This document shows, in pieces, positions 43,892 through 54,331 of a stretch of 64,000 nt of DNA (positions are counted from its first letter, which is position 1; the number at the start of each line of letters is the position of its first letter). Source of the DNA: Actinomadura rayongensis (GTDB taxonomy: Bacteria; Actinomycetota; Actinomycetes; Streptosporangiales; Streptosporangiaceae); contig NZ_WUTW01000008.1 in NCBI RefSeq assembly GCF_009831215.1, positions 1-64,000 of the forward strand. Reading direction: 5' to 3'. The translations under genes were made by a program, and so were the position numbers. The notes beneath the pieces are model-generated. The model saw nothing but the letters and a program-made list of their open reading frames with translations. It had not been told where the DNA came from and did no database searches.

Positions 43892-45183
43892 GTGACCGGA
43901 ACCGAGAACCTCCCCCTCCCCGACCCCTCTTCCCCCTCCGCGCCGCCCGGCACGACCGCCGACGGTGAACGGGCGATGCGACCGCTGTTCGTGCGTCGTA
44001 CGTCCTGGCCCAGATGGCGCTCTGGATCGGGCTGCTCACGCCGGTCTCGGTGACCCTGGCCCTGCGGGTCGCCGACCTCACGTCCGCCGACAAGGGCGCC
44101 TGGCTCAGCCTGACCATCGGCGCCGGGGCTCTGCTGGCCGCCGTCGCGGGCCCGGTCTTCGGCTACCTGTCGGACCGGACCCGGGCGCGGATCGGACGGC
44201 GTCGCCCCTGGCTGATCGGCGGCATGCTGGTCAGCGTGGCCGGCACGGTCATCCTGGTCGCCGCGCCGAACGTGGTCGTCCTGGTCGTCGGCTGGTGCGT
44301 CGCCGCGCTCGGTTTCAACGCCGCCCAGGCCGCGATGTTCGCCGTGCTCCCCGACCACGTCCCCGCGCGCCACCTCGGCCGCGTGTCGGGGCTGCTCGGG
44401 CTCACCATCCAGGCCGCCGTCCTGGTCGGCACCTTCCTCGTGCAGGCCGTGCCCGCGCGGAGCCCCGCCGCGCTTCTCCTTCCGACGGCCATCGCCGTCG
44501 TCTTCGTCGGCGGGTTCGTCGTGGTCCTCCCCGACCGACCGGCGCGGGCCGTGTCCGACGTGGGACGCGGTCTGCTGACGCTGTTGCGGGCCTACCGGTT
44601 CAGCCCGCGTCGGCACCCGGACTTCGCCTGGGCGTTCGTCAGCCGCTTCCTGCTCATGCTCGGCCTGTCCTACCTGCTCACCTACCAGGTCTACTACCTG
44701 ACCGACGAGCTGGGCTTCTCCGCCGACGACGTCGCGCGCGCCGTGTTCGGCGCGATGGCCGTCAACGCGACCGTCACGATCATCGTCTCGGTGGCCGGCG
44801 GCTGGTTGTCGGACCGCGTCGGACGGCGCAAGCCCTTCGTGGTCGCGGCGGCGGTGATCGCCGCCGCCGGGCTCCTGATCGTCGGCACGGCCCCGACCTA
44901 CACCCGGTTCCTCGTCGGCATCGGCGTCGGCGCGTTCGGGACGGGCCTGTACATGGCGGTGGACCTGGCCCTGGTCGCCGCCGTCCTGCCCGACCCCGAC
45001 GACAGCGCGAAGGACATGAGCATCTTCAACATCGCCAACGCCTTCCCCCAGTCGCTCGCGCCGAGCATCGCCCCGCTGTTCCTCCTGGCCGGAAGCGGGG
45101 ACTACACGCCGGTGTTCGTCGCCGGCGCGGTCTTCATGGTCTGCGGCGCGATCGCGATCAAACCGATCCGCGCCGTGCTCTGA
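43892..45183 (+). pseudogene. MFS sugar/drug transporter with apparent 1-nt frameshift
   Basis: Translation from GTG 43892 gives a Pro/Ser-rich N-terminus up to ...MRPLFV (43993), then leaves the transporter frame. The transporter frame resumes at 43996 (SYVLAQMALWIGLLTPVSV). One missing base after 43993 (GTG-CG-TCG instead of GTG-GCG-TCG) would restore one continuous ~430-aa protein. The rest is intact, with 12 TM-type segments and loop motifs GYLSDRTRARIGRRRPW and GGWLSDRVGRRKPF. ATG 44014 could start a 389-aa protein that lacks the start of TM1. A sequencing error is possible. It lies next to the truncated GH3 gene and was probably its sugar importer. Confidence 0.75.
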
Positions 45184-45200
45184 CCACGGCCGGAAACGGC

Positions 45201-45236
45201 GAGGTGACGGCCCCTGCCGCCGGGGGCCGTCACCTC
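45201..45236. terminator. Bidirectional terminator hairpin
   Basis: A perfect 14-bp stem, GAGGTGACGGCCCC (45201-45214) with GGGGCCGTCACCTC (45223-45236), and an 8-base loop. It lies between the converging transporter gene and the TPM-like operon. Confidence 0.9.
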
Positions 45237-45267
45237 CCCGGATGTTCCGCGCCGGGAACGGACCCGC

Positions 45268-46491
45268 TCAGCGGCGCGCGTCGCCGCGCAGCACGCGGTG
45301 GACGAGGTCGTCGCGGAACTGCCCGTAGCCGGTGTCGGCCCAGACGCTGCGTTCGGGCGGCACCTCGAAGTACGGGACGGGACGTCCGTCCCGGTCGTCC
45401 AGCAGCCAGTCGGGGGAGCGGCGTTCCTTCACGGCCCGCGCGCACGCGTCGCAGCACCGGACCCGGAGCCTTCGCCGGGTGCCGAGCGGTCGCCAGTCCA
45501 CGGTGACGGACCCGTCGCCGTGCAGCGGGTGGAAGAAGCACAGCGGCACGGCGGGGATCTCGCGTCCGCCCGCGGCGAGCGCGGTGGCGGACGCGAGCGC
45601 GTCCCGGCCCTGGTCGACGAGGACGAGCACCCCGGCGAGGTCGGGCACGCCGGACGCGGCGTCGAGGGTCTTCCCGGCGGCCTGGTAGGCGTCGAGCGCG
45701 CGGGTGAGCAGCGCGCGGGGCCGGTCCGCCCCGCCCGCGACGGTCGTGGCGTCCAGGTCCTCGCCGAACGCGATGACCTCGCGGGACGCCTGCGTGCGCA
45801 GCTCGTCCTCGTCGGCCTTCCCGGCGGTGGCGAACACGGCGCGGGGGAGCAGCAGGCCGTCGCCGGGCCGCCGCGCCGCGGCCATGCGCCGCCGTCGCCA
45901 GACCAGCAGCCCGGCGACGGCCGCGACCGCGACGCCCGCCGCGCCTGCCGTGACGGGCAGGACCGGGAGCCCGTCGTCCGCGGTCTCTTTGGCGGGCTCG
46001 CTCCGCCGGGCCCGCCGGCTGATCTCGGCGCTCAGCCGCTCGTACTCGCGTTTGCCGGTGCCCGCCGTGATGAGGCGGGCGAACGCGGTGAGGCGGGTGG
46101 ACAGGGACGCGTCGTCCATCCGCCGGTCGAAGTTGACGGCCCAGGCCGACTCGCGCGCCGCGTGGGGGCTCTCCCACTTCCGGTCGTCGTCGTTCCCCGT
46201 CCATTCGCGGGCGGTGAGGGTGTCGGCGTTTTCGTCGATGCCGACGAAGACGCCGTCGCGTCCCAGCCGGTCGTGGACGACGGTGAGGAGCTGGTCGCCG
46301 TCCGCCCACGTCCCGCCGCGCACGATCGGGACGATCACCGCGTACACCGGCACGGGAGCGCGGCGCAGCGTCGCGACGAGCCGGCGGCGGTCCGCCACGG
46401 GCAGCGCCGGGGCCAGCGACGGATCGACGTACACGGGCGAGCGCCGCAGCGCCGCCGCGATCCGCTCGCCGGGGGACGGGCTAGTCGACAC
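45268..46491 (-). CDS. TPM-like membrane protein C (third gene of operon)
   Basis: 407 aa from GTG 46491, overlapping the preceding gene by 11 bases. The N-terminal ~150 residues are TPM-like (RRSPVYVDPSLAPALPVADR, PVPVYAVIVPI, VVHDRLGRDGVFVGID). One membrane helix follows (~180-200: AAGVAVAAVAGLLVWRRRRM), then a C-terminal domain with CFFHPLHGDG and a C-C-x2-C cluster (RVRCCDACARAVKERRSPDW). Unlike its two paralogues it shows no signal peptide, so its orientation is unclear. The shared HPLHG and CxxC elements suggest a small metal site. Function unknown. Confidence 0.75.
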   Translation of the reverse strand: MSTSPSPGERIAAALRRSPVYVDPSLAPALPVADRRRLVATLRRAPVPVYAVIVPIVRGGTWADGDQLLTVVHDRLGRDGVFVGIDENADTLTAREWTGNDDDRKWESPHAARESAWAVNFDRRMDDASLSTRLTAFARLITAGTGKREYERLSAEISRRARRSEPAKETADDGLPVLPVTAGAAGVAVAAVAGLLVWRRRRMAAARRPGDGLLLPRAVFATAGKADEDELRTQASREVIAFGEDLDATTVAGGADRPRALLTRALDAYQAAGKTLDAASGVPDLAGVLVLVDQGRDALASATALAAGGREIPAVPLCFFHPLHGDGSVTVDWRPLGTRRRLRVRCCDACARAVKERRSPDWLLDDRDGRPVPYFEVPPERSVWADTGYGQFRDDLVHRVLRGDARR

Positions 46492-47743
46492 CGAGGGACT
46501 CCAGGACGAGAGGGGACAGGGGCGTGCGGGCACCGTACGCGGCGTCCCGCCACAGCCCGGGGACGTCGTGGTGGGGCTGGGCGCCCGCCGGGCCGGGGAC
46601 GTGCAGCACCCGGCTCCGCAGCGTCGCGGTCGACGCCTTGGCGCACGAGCCGCACAGCGCCCGCCGCCCCCGCCCGCCGACGTCCGTCCGCCGGTGCTCG
46701 GCGGACGCCCCGTGCAGCGGGTTGATCCAGCAGGGCGGCGGCGGGGACGCGACGTTCCGGTCGAGCGCCTCCCGGCCCTGCCGGGCGAGCACGATCACGC
46801 CGACGAGGTCGATCGCGCGCGCCCGGTCGTCGGCGACGTCGTCGAGCAGGATCTGGGCGGCGTCGTAGGCGCCGGTGGCGAAGTCGAGCCCGCGGTTCTC
46901 CCCGCCGTCCGCGCCGAGCGCCGCGCGCAGCGCCGCCACGTCCCGGCGGGCGGTGCGGCGCAGCCACCGCGCGCCCGGCCGGACCGGACCGCCGGACCGG
47001 ACGGCCGAGCGGGGCCGGGCGCGCCGGGCGACCAGCGCCGCCGCGATCCGCCACAGGGCGTACAGGACGAGCGCCCCGAACGGTCCGGCGAGCAGCAGGC
47101 CGGTGAGGAACGGCGCGCGGAACTCGGGTCCGTCGGCGGGCACCAGGTCGTCCTCGTGGCCGAAGGCCGGCGGGCTCTCGATGCCCGTGGTCGTCTCGGG
47201 CGGGACCGCCGCGCCGTTCCGGGCGCGGTCCAGCCGGCGGACCAGCCGGTCGGCGAGTCCGGCGAACGGCCGGCGGAAGTCGGGTTCGGGGTCGTCTAGG
47301 GACGGTGTTTCGAGGTCGCGCGAGAGGTCGCGGGGGACCCGGAACCCGGCGGCGTCCACCCGGCCGGACGTGTCGGCGATGAGGTAGAGCCCGTCCCGTC
47401 CCGTGCGGTCGCGCAGTTCGGCGAGGAAGGCCCGGTCGTCGCCCGCCGACTCCGCGTCGGACGGGTTGGGGATCACGACGACGTACACGGGCGTGCCGAG
47501 CGCCCGCGCGGCGGCGGCCGTCGCCGCGCGGACCCGGCGGCGGTCGGCCGCGCCGATCCAGGGCGCGAGGTCGGGGTCGACGAACACCGGGTCGCGGGCG
47601 AGCGCCGCGCCGACCCGGTCCAGCCGGTGGTACGCGTACGCCGGGAACGGCGCGGCGGGCGGGGACGGCGCGGCCCCGGCCGGGACGACGGGAAGCGCGC
47701 CGAACGCCAGGGCCGCGAGGACGGCCGTACTCCGCGCCCTCAT
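46481..47743 (-). CDS. TPM-like membrane protein B (second gene of operon)
   Basis: 420 aa from ATG 47743, overlapping gene A by 4 bases. A signal peptide (MRARSTAVLAALAFGALPVV) is followed by a TPM-like extracytoplasmic domain (ARDPVFVDPDLAPWIGAADR, GTPVYVVVIPNP, LRDRTGRDGLYLIAD), a membrane helix (~224-246: GLLLAGPFGALVLYALWRIA) and a cytoplasmic domain. The last part carries CWINPLHGAS and CGSCAKAS, matching the HPLHG/CxxC elements of gene C. The family is not one I can name beyond the TPM-like part. Confidence 0.75.
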   Translation of the reverse strand: MRARSTAVLAALAFGALPVVPAGAAPSPPAAPFPAYAYHRLDRVGAALARDPVFVDPDLAPWIGAADRRRVRAATAAAARALGTPVYVVVIPNPSDAESAGDDRAFLAELRDRTGRDGLYLIADTSGRVDAAGFRVPRDLSRDLETPSLDDPEPDFRRPFAGLADRLVRRLDRARNGAAVPPETTTGIESPPAFGHEDDLVPADGPEFRAPFLTGLLLAGPFGALVLYALWRIAAALVARRARPRSAVRSGGPVRPGARWLRRTARRDVAALRAALGADGGENRGLDFATGAYDAAQILLDDVADDRARAIDLVGVIVLARQGREALDRNVASPPPPCWINPLHGASAEHRRTDVGGRGRRALCGSCAKASTATLRSRVLHVPGPAGAQPHHDVPGLWRDAAYGARTPLSPLVLESLGVD

Positions 47744-48429
47744 CGGCGCGCCCGCCGACGTCCCCGCCGATGTCGGACGAGCACCGCCGCCACGATCCCG
47801 CCGCCGAGCGCCGTCCCGGCCGCGAACGTCCACCCCTCGACCCGCGCGGTGTGGCGCTCGGCGGCGTCGCGGCGCTCCAGCGCACGGCGGAGCCGCGTCT
47901 TCGGCACCGGACGGTTCCCGGCGCGCAGCCGCTCGGAGACGTCTCCGGCCAGCGCCACGTCCACGAACCGCTCGACGACCGCGACCGCCCCGGCGTCGGA
48001 CGGCAGTTCCACCGCGGCGGCGGTCAGCGTGTGCTCCGGAACGGTGACGGGTCCGGTGCCGTACTGGCGGGCCGCGCCGAGCGGTCCGTCCACCGAGACG
48101 ATCAGGTAGACGCCGTCGCGGCCGAGCCGGTCGTGGACGAGCGGCAGCAGGTCCGCGGCGTCGACGCGCCCCGGCAGCGGCGGCTCGACCGCGACGTAGA
48201 CGGGCTCGCGCAGCCGCGCCACGGCCGCCCTGATCCGTGTGGCCGCGTCGGCGGGAAGGGCGCGCGGGGCGTGGTCGGTCACCTGGACCGGGTCGCGCCG
48301 CCACAGCGCGGCGAGCCGGTCGGCGCGCGCGGCGGCGATCCGGCGGTCGTCGGTCCCGTCGGCCCGCGCGGGGGTCGCCGCGGTCGGGATCGTCAGCCCC
48401 AGGATCAGGACGAGGAGTCCACGCCGCAT
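47740..48429 (-). CDS. TPM-like membrane protein A (first gene of operon)
   Basis: 229 aa from ATG 48429. It has a signal peptide (MRRGLLVLILGLTIPTAATP, cleavage near ARA-DG), a TPM-like domain (WRRDPVQVTDHAPRALPADA, REPVYVAVEPPL, VHDRLGRDGVYLIVS), and a C-terminal membrane helix with a very basic end (AAGTALGGGIVAAVLVRHRR). It is the shortest paralogue and lacks the HPLHG/CxxC domain of genes B and C. TPM domains occur in photosystem-repair phosphatases and in membrane proteins of unclear role. Its promoter must lie in the 48430-48852 region shared with gap. Confidence 0.75.
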   Translation of the reverse strand: MRRGLLVLILGLTIPTAATPARADGTDDRRIAAARADRLAALWRRDPVQVTDHAPRALPADAATRIRAAVARLREPVYVAVEPPLPGRVDAADLLPLVHDRLGRDGVYLIVSVDGPLGAARQYGTGPVTVPEHTLTAAAVELPSDAGAVAVVERFVDVALAGDVSERLRAGNRPVPKTRLRRALERRDAAERHTARVEGWTFAAGTALGGGIVAAVLVRHRRGRRRARR

Positions 48430-49857
<1,428 letters not shown>

Positions 49858-49870
49858 CCGACGTCCCCCG

Positions 49871-49897
49871 CCGTGGCCGTGCCCCGCACGGCCACGG
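49871..49897 (+). terminator. Intercistronic hairpin between gap and pgk
   Basis: CCGTGGCCGTGC (49871-49882) and GCACGGCCACGG (49886-49897) form a perfect 12-bp stem with a CCC loop, 14 bases after the gap stop. It could partly terminate or stabilise the gap message, giving more gap than pgk product. Confidence 0.65.
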
Positions 49898-49984
49898 CGG
49901 CCGTGTCTCCGGGGGCCGTGCGCGCGGCGGTGCGCGCCGCCCCGCCGTGTCCACCGGGGGCGACCCCCGACGGAAGGAAACGCC

Positions 49985-51178
49985 TTGCCGATGCGCACCA
50001 TCGACGATCTCGACGTCGCCGGGAAGCGGGTGCTCGTCCGCGCCGACCTCAACGTGCCGCTGGACGGCGGCGCCATCACCGACGACGGCCGCATCCGGGC
50101 CAGCCTGCCGACGATCGAGGCGCTGCGCGCGCGGGGCGCGAAGGTCGTCGTCTGCGCCCACCTCGGCCGTCCCAAGGGCGAGGTGAAGCCCGAGTTCTCG
50201 CTCGCGCCGGTCGCGGCGCGGCTCGGCGAGCTGCTCGGCGCGGACGTCCCGCTCGCCGCCGACACCGCGGGCGAGTCGGCCCGCGCGCTCGCCGCCGGAC
50301 TCGCCGACGGCCAGGTCGGGCTGCTGGAGAACCTGCGCTTCGAGGCCGGGGAGACCAGCAAGGACGACGCCGAGCGCGGCGCGTTCGCCGACCGCCTCGC
50401 CGCCCTCGCCGACCTCTACGTGGGCGACGGGTTCGGCGCCGTCCACCGCAAGCACGCCAGCGTCTACGACGTGCCGCAGCGCCTCCCGCACGCGGCGGGC
50501 GGTCTCATCGCGACCGAGGTCGACGTGCTGAAGCGGCTCACCGAGGACGTCGAGCGGCCCTACGCCGTCGTGCTCGGCGGCTCCAAGGTCTCCGACAAGC
50601 TCGGCGTCATCGACAACCTCCTGGACAAGGCCGACCGCATCCTCATCGGCGGCGGCATGGTCTTCACGTTCCTCAAGGCGCAGGGCCACGAGGTCGGCAA
50701 GAGCCTCCTGGAGGAGGACCAGCTCGACACCGTCCGCGCCTACCTGGAGCGGGCGCGGGCCAACGGCGTCGAGTTCGTGCTGCCGGTGGACGTCGTCGCG
50801 GCCACCGCGTTCGCGGCCGACGCCCAGCACGACGTCGTCGCGGCCGACGCGATCCCCGCCGACCGTCTCGGCCTGGACATCGGCCCCGAGTCCGGCAAGC
50901 TGTTCGCCGACCGGCTCGCCGACGCCCGGACGATCTTCTGGAACGGCCCGATGGGCGTGTTCGAGATGGCCCCCTACGCGGGCGGCACCCGCGCCGTCGC
51001 GCAGGGCCTCGTCGACTCCGGCGCGTTCACCGTCGTCGGCGGCGGCGACTCGGCCGCCGCGGTGCGCGGGCTCGGCTTCGACGAGGCCGCCTTCTCCCAC
51101 ATCTCGACCGGCGGCGGCGCCAGCCTGGAATACCTCGAAGGCAAGACGCTGCCCGGCCTGCTGGCTCTGGAGGACTGA
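49985..51178 (+). CDS. pgk: Phosphoglycerate kinase
   Basis: 397 aa from TTG 49985; ATG 49991 is possible, but GGAAGG (49972-49977) is better placed for the TTG. Pgk motifs are [68 protein letters not shown] and the ATP-site [13 protein letters not shown]. It makes ATP from 1,3-bisphosphoglycerate. It is 5 bp upstream of tpiA. Confidence 0.97.
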   Translation: MPMRTIDDLDVAGKRVLVRADLNVPLDGGAITDDGRIRASLPTIEALRARGAKVVVCAHLGRPKGEVKPEFSLAPVAARLGELLGADVPLAADTAGESARALAAGLADGQVGLLENLRFEAGETSKDDAERGAFADRLAALADLYVGDGFGAVHRKHASVYDVPQRLPHAAGGLIATEVDVLKRLTEDVERPYAVVLGGSKVSDKLGVIDNLLDKADRILIGGGMVFTFLKAQGHEVGKSLLEEDQLDTVRAYLERARANGVEFVLPVDVVAATAFAADAQHDVVAADAIPADRLGLDIGPESGKLFADRLADARTIFWNGPMGVFEMAPYAGGTRAVAQGLVDSGAFTVVGGGDSAAAVRGLGFDEAAFSHISTGGGASLEYLEGKTLPGLLALED

Positions 51179-51183
51179 CCCCG

Positions 51184-51981
51184 ATGGCCCCGAAGAACGC
51201 TTCCGCCCGCAAGCCGCTGATGGCCGGGAACTGGAAGATGAACAACAACCACCTGGAGGCCATCGCGCTCGTCCAGAAGCTGGCGTTCGGGCTCAAGGAG
51301 GCCGACTACGACGCGGTGGACATCGCCGTCCTGCCGCCGTTCACCGACCTGCGCTCGGTGCAGACGCTCGTCGACGCCGACAAGCTCGACCTGGCCTACG
51401 GCGCCCAGGACGTGTCCCAGCACGCGTCCGGCGCCTACACCGGCGAGGTGTCGGCCGCGATGCTCGCCAAGCTCGGCTGCTCCTACGTCACCGTCGGGCA
51501 CTCCGAGCGGCGCGAGTACCACCACGAGGACGACGCGCTCGTCAACGCCAAGGCGCGCGCCGCGCTCGGCGCCGAGATCACGCCGATCGTGTGCGTGGGG
51601 GAGCGGCTGGAGGTCCGCGAGGCGGGCGAGCACATCGCGCACTGCGTCGCGCAGGTCGACGGCGCGCTGCAGAAGATCACCGCCGAGCAGGCCGCCGGGC
51701 TCGTCATCGCCTACGAGCCGGTCTGGGCGATCGGCACCGGCAAGACCGCGTCCGCGCAGGACGCCCAGGAGGTCTGCGCGGCGATCCGCGCGCGCGTCGG
51801 CGAGCTGTACGACGGCGACACGGCCGCGCGGATCCGTATCCTGTACGGCGGGTCGGTCAAGGGCGCGAACATCGCCGGGATCATGGCCCAGCCCGACGTG
51901 GACGGCGCGCTGGTCGGCGGTGCCAGTCTCGACCCCGGCGAGTTCGTCAAGATCTGCCGGTACCGGGATCTTCCGGCCTGA
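51184..51981 (+). CDS. tpiA: Triosephosphate isomerase
   Basis: 265 aa from ATG 51184. The substrate Lys/Asn are in [11 protein letters not shown], the catalytic His in VTVGHSERR, the catalytic Glu in [15 protein letters not shown] (flexible loop 6), and the phosphate loop is [10 protein letters not shown]. It interconverts DHAP and glyceraldehyde-3-phosphate. It is tightly linked to pgk; a 159-bp gap to secG probably contains a separate promoter, which I could not define. Confidence 0.97.
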   Translation: MAPKNASARKPLMAGNWKMNNNHLEAIALVQKLAFGLKEADYDAVDIAVLPPFTDLRSVQTLVDADKLDLAYGAQDVSQHASGAYTGEVSAAMLAKLGCSYVTVGHSERREYHHEDDALVNAKARAALGAEITPIVCVGERLEVREAGEHIAHCVAQVDGALQKITAEQAAGLVIAYEPVWAIGTGKTASAQDAQEVCAAIRARVGELYDGDTAARIRILYGGSVKGANIAGIMAQPDVDGALVGGASLDPGEFVKICRYRDLPA

Positions 51982-52140
51982 TCCGAACGGATTGATTCGG
52001 TCTGTCCCGGGGGTTCTTACCGAACCAGGCGCCCGTTCGTCGTACCCTTCGTACCTGACGGGCAAACGCCCGGCTCGACGCTCGTCCGCATCCGAGAACG
52101 CCCCGCCCCGGCGGGGGCGACCCAGAGAAGGCGCTGAACT

Positions 52141-52380
52141 GTGATCATCGCAACGTCCATCGTGCTCATCGTCGCGAGCCTGCTGATGGTGGTCCTCGTC
52201 CTGATGCACAAGGGCAAGGGCGGCGGGCTGTCCGACATGTTCGGCGGCGGCATCTCGTCGTCGCTCGGCGGTTCGTCGGTCGTGGAGCGCAACCTGGACC
52301 GCCTGACCATCGGTCTCGGGATCATCTGGCTGGCGTCGGTCGTGGTGCTGGGCCTGCTGTTCAAGAGCAAGGGCGCCTGA
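52141..52380 (+). CDS. secG: Preprotein translocase subunit SecG
   Basis: 79 aa from GTG 52141. Two membrane helices (IVLIVASLLMVVLVLMHKG and LTIGLGIIWLASVVVLGLLF) flank the conserved loop KGGGLSDMFGGGISSSLGG. It is an accessory subunit of the SecYEG channel. The tpiA-secG neighbourhood is conserved in actinomycetes. Confidence 0.95.
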   Translation: MIIATSIVLIVASLLMVVLVLMHKGKGGGLSDMFGGGISSSLGGSSVVERNLDRLTIGLGIIWLASVVVLGLLFKSKGA

Positions 52381-52457
52381 CCGGCCGCCGAGAGACATGC
52401 GAGCGCCGCGGCTCCGTCGGGCGGACGGACGCGGCAACACTGAGCGAGGAGTAGTCC

Positions 52458-52832
52458 GTGGGTAGTGGCAACGCGATTCGGGGCAGCCGTGTCGGTGCCG
52501 GGCCGATGGGAGAGGCCGAGCGCGGCGACGCGGCCCCCAGGGTCTGGGTGACCTTCTACTGCGCCAACCGGCACGAGACCCGGCCGAGCTTCGCGACGGA
52601 CGTCGCGGTGCCGGAGACGTGGGACTGCCCGCGCTGCGGCTTCCCGGCCGGGCAGGACAAGGACAACCCGCCGGCGCCGCCGAAGACCGAGCCCTACAAG
52701 ACGCACCTCGCGTACGTGAAGGAGCGCCGCAGCGACGAGGACGGCGAGGCCATCCTGGAGGAGGCCCTCGCCAAGCTGCGGGAGAAGCGCGCCGCGGTGA
52801 AGCGCGCGCTGGAGGCCGCCGGACGCGGCTGA
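52458..52832 (+). CDS. rbpA: RNA polymerase-binding protein RbpA
   Basis: 124 aa from GTG 52458. It matches the actinobacterial RbpA family: N-terminal GSGNAIRGSRVGAGPMGE, core VTFYCANRHETRPSFA with zinc-type WDCPRCGFPAG, the basic linker, and the sigma-interaction helix EALAKLREKRAAVKRALE. RbpA binds RNA polymerase and group I sigma factors and stabilises open complexes; it also affects rifampicin tolerance. It is monocistronic, followed by a strong terminator. Confidence 0.96.
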   Translation: MGSGNAIRGSRVGAGPMGEAERGDAAPRVWVTFYCANRHETRPSFATDVAVPETWDCPRCGFPAGQDKDNPPAPPKTEPYKTHLAYVKERRSDEDGEAILEEALAKLREKRAAVKRALEAAGRG

Positions 52833-52843
52833 GCGACGAGCCC

Positions 52844-52882
52844 TGCGGGGCCCGCGGGAGGGAGCGCCCCTTCCGCGGGCCC
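52844..52882 (+). terminator. Strong terminator after rbpA
   Basis: A 12-bp perfect stem, CGGGGCCCGCGG (52844-52855) with CCGCGGGCCCCG (52871-52882), extends inward by about five more pairs (one G-T) to a 5-base loop. A T-containing tract (TCTTT) follows. It isolates rbpA from the glyA riboswitch. Confidence 0.88.
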
Positions 52883-52922
52883 CGTTCGCGTCTTTCCGGG
52901 GGTGCGCGCGTCCCGCTAGGCT

Positions 52923-53005
52923 GGACGGCAACGCGACTGGCGCAGTCAAGGTGGATCCGACCACCGGGAAGCGAACCGTCCGCACACCGCGCGCCTGGGT
53001 GTACG
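52923..53005 (+). promoter_or_regulatory. ZTP (pfl) riboswitch upstream of glyA
   Basis: P1: GGACGG 52923-52928 with CCGTCC 52976-52981. P2: GGTGG 52950-52954 with CCACC 52961-52965. Conserved bases include GCGACTGGCG, CCACCGGGAAGCGAACC and the 3' element CGCGCCTGGGT. P3: ACACC 52984-52988 with GGTGT 52998-53002. A pseudoknot is possible between GGCGC 52939-52943 and GCGCC 52991-52995. These match the ZMP/ZTP-sensing pfl RNA class, which often controls glyA and purine/one-carbon genes. Confidence 0.85.
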
Positions 53006-53059
53006 GGTCCCCACGCCGGGGCCTCGTACCGTCCCGGCGGCGAAGCAGCGGAGGCGTCC

Positions 53060-54331
53060 ATGCACCAGCCGTCCCTTCCCCATCTGCAGGGCCAGGACCC
53101 GAGCGTCGCCGGGCTGGTGGAGGCCGAGGCCCGCCGGCAGTTCGAGAAGATCCGGCTCATCGCGTCGGAGAACTACGTGTCGCCCGCCGTGCTGGAGGCG
53201 ACCGGCTCGGTCCTCACCAACAAGTACTCCGAGGGGTACGCGGGCCGCCGCTACTACGAGGGCCAGCAGAACGTCGACCCGCTGGAGCAGCTGGCCATCG
53301 AGCGCGCCCGGACGCTGTTCGGCGCCGAGCACGCCAACGTCCAGCCCTACTCGGGGTCGCCGGCCAACCTCGCCGTCTACGCAACGTTCCTGGAGCCGGG
53401 CGACACGGTGCTCGGCCTGTCGCTGCCGATGGGCGGCCACCTCACGCACGGCTGGACGGTGTCGGCGACCGGGAAGTGGTTCAACGCCGTCCGCTACGAG
53501 GTCCGCCGCGACACCGGCCGCGTCGACATGGACCAGGTGCGCGAGCTGGCGCTGAAGGAGCGGCCCAAGCTGATCTGGTGCGGCGGGACCGCGCTGCCCC
53601 GGACGATCGACTTCCCGGCGTTCGCCGAGATCGCGCGCGAGTGCGGCGCCGTCCTCGCCGCCGACATCGCGCACATCGCCGGGCTCGTCGCGGGCGGCGC
53701 GCACCCCTCGCCCGTCGGGCACGCCGACGTCGTCACCACCACCACGCACAAGACGCTGCGCGGGCCGCGCGGCGCGATGATCCTCACGACGGACGAGCAC
53801 GCGAAGGCGGTCGACCGGGCCGTCTTCCCCGGCCTTCAGGGCGGCCCGCACAACCACACGACCGCCGCCATCGCCGTCGCGCTCGCCGAGGCCGCCCGGC
53901 CCGACTTCGCCGACTACGCGCGGGCGATCGTCGCGAACGCCGTCGCGCTGGCGGACGCGCTGCTGGAGCGCGGCTACGACCTCGTGTCCGGCGGCACCGA
54001 CAACCACCTGATCCTCATCGACCTGACGAACAAGGGCGTCGCCGGCAAGCCCGCCGCCCGCGCGCTGGACGAGGCGGGCATCGAGCTGAACTACAACGCC
54101 GTCCCGTTCGACCCGCGCAAGCCGTTCGACCCGTCCGGGCTGCGCCTCGGCACCGCCGCGATCACGACGCGGGGCCTGACGCCCGACCTGATGCCGCGCG
54201 TCGCGGAGTGGTTCGACGAGGTCGTCGTCGCGGCGGGCAAGGGGGACACGACCGTCGCCGACCGCGTCGCCGCCGAGATCCGCGACCTCATGGCCGCCTA
54301 TCCGATGCCGGGCTGGGCGCCGCTCGGCTGA
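53060..54331 (+). CDS. glyA: Serine hydroxymethyltransferase
   Basis: 423 aa from ATG 53060 with GCGGAGG upstream. It is a PLP enzyme: IRLIASENYVSPAVLEATGS, EGYAGRRYYEGQQNVD, MGGHLTHGW, and the PLP-lysine motif TTTTHKTLRGPRGA. It makes glycine and 5,10-methylene-THF for purine and thymidylate synthesis, which fits control by the upstream ZTP riboswitch. Its 3' end overlaps the convergent methyltransferase gene by 34 bases. Confidence 0.97.
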   Translation: MHQPSLPHLQGQDPSVAGLVEAEARRQFEKIRLIASENYVSPAVLEATGSVLTNKYSEGYAGRRYYEGQQNVDPLEQLAIERARTLFGAEHANVQPYSGSPANLAVYATFLEPGDTVLGLSLPMGGHLTHGWTVSATGKWFNAVRYEVRRDTGRVDMDQVRELALKERPKLIWCGGTALPRTIDFPAFAEIARECGAVLAADIAHIAGLVAGGAHPSPVGHADVVTTTTHKTLRGPRGAMILTTDEHAKAVDRAVFPGLQGGPHNHTTAAIAVALAEAARPDFADYARAIVANAVALADALLERGYDLVSGGTDNHLILIDLTNKGVAGKPAARALDEAGIELNYNAVPFDPRKPFDPSGLRLGTAAITTRGLTPDLMPRVAEWFDEVVVAAGKGDTTVADRVAAEIRDLMAAYPMPGWAPLG

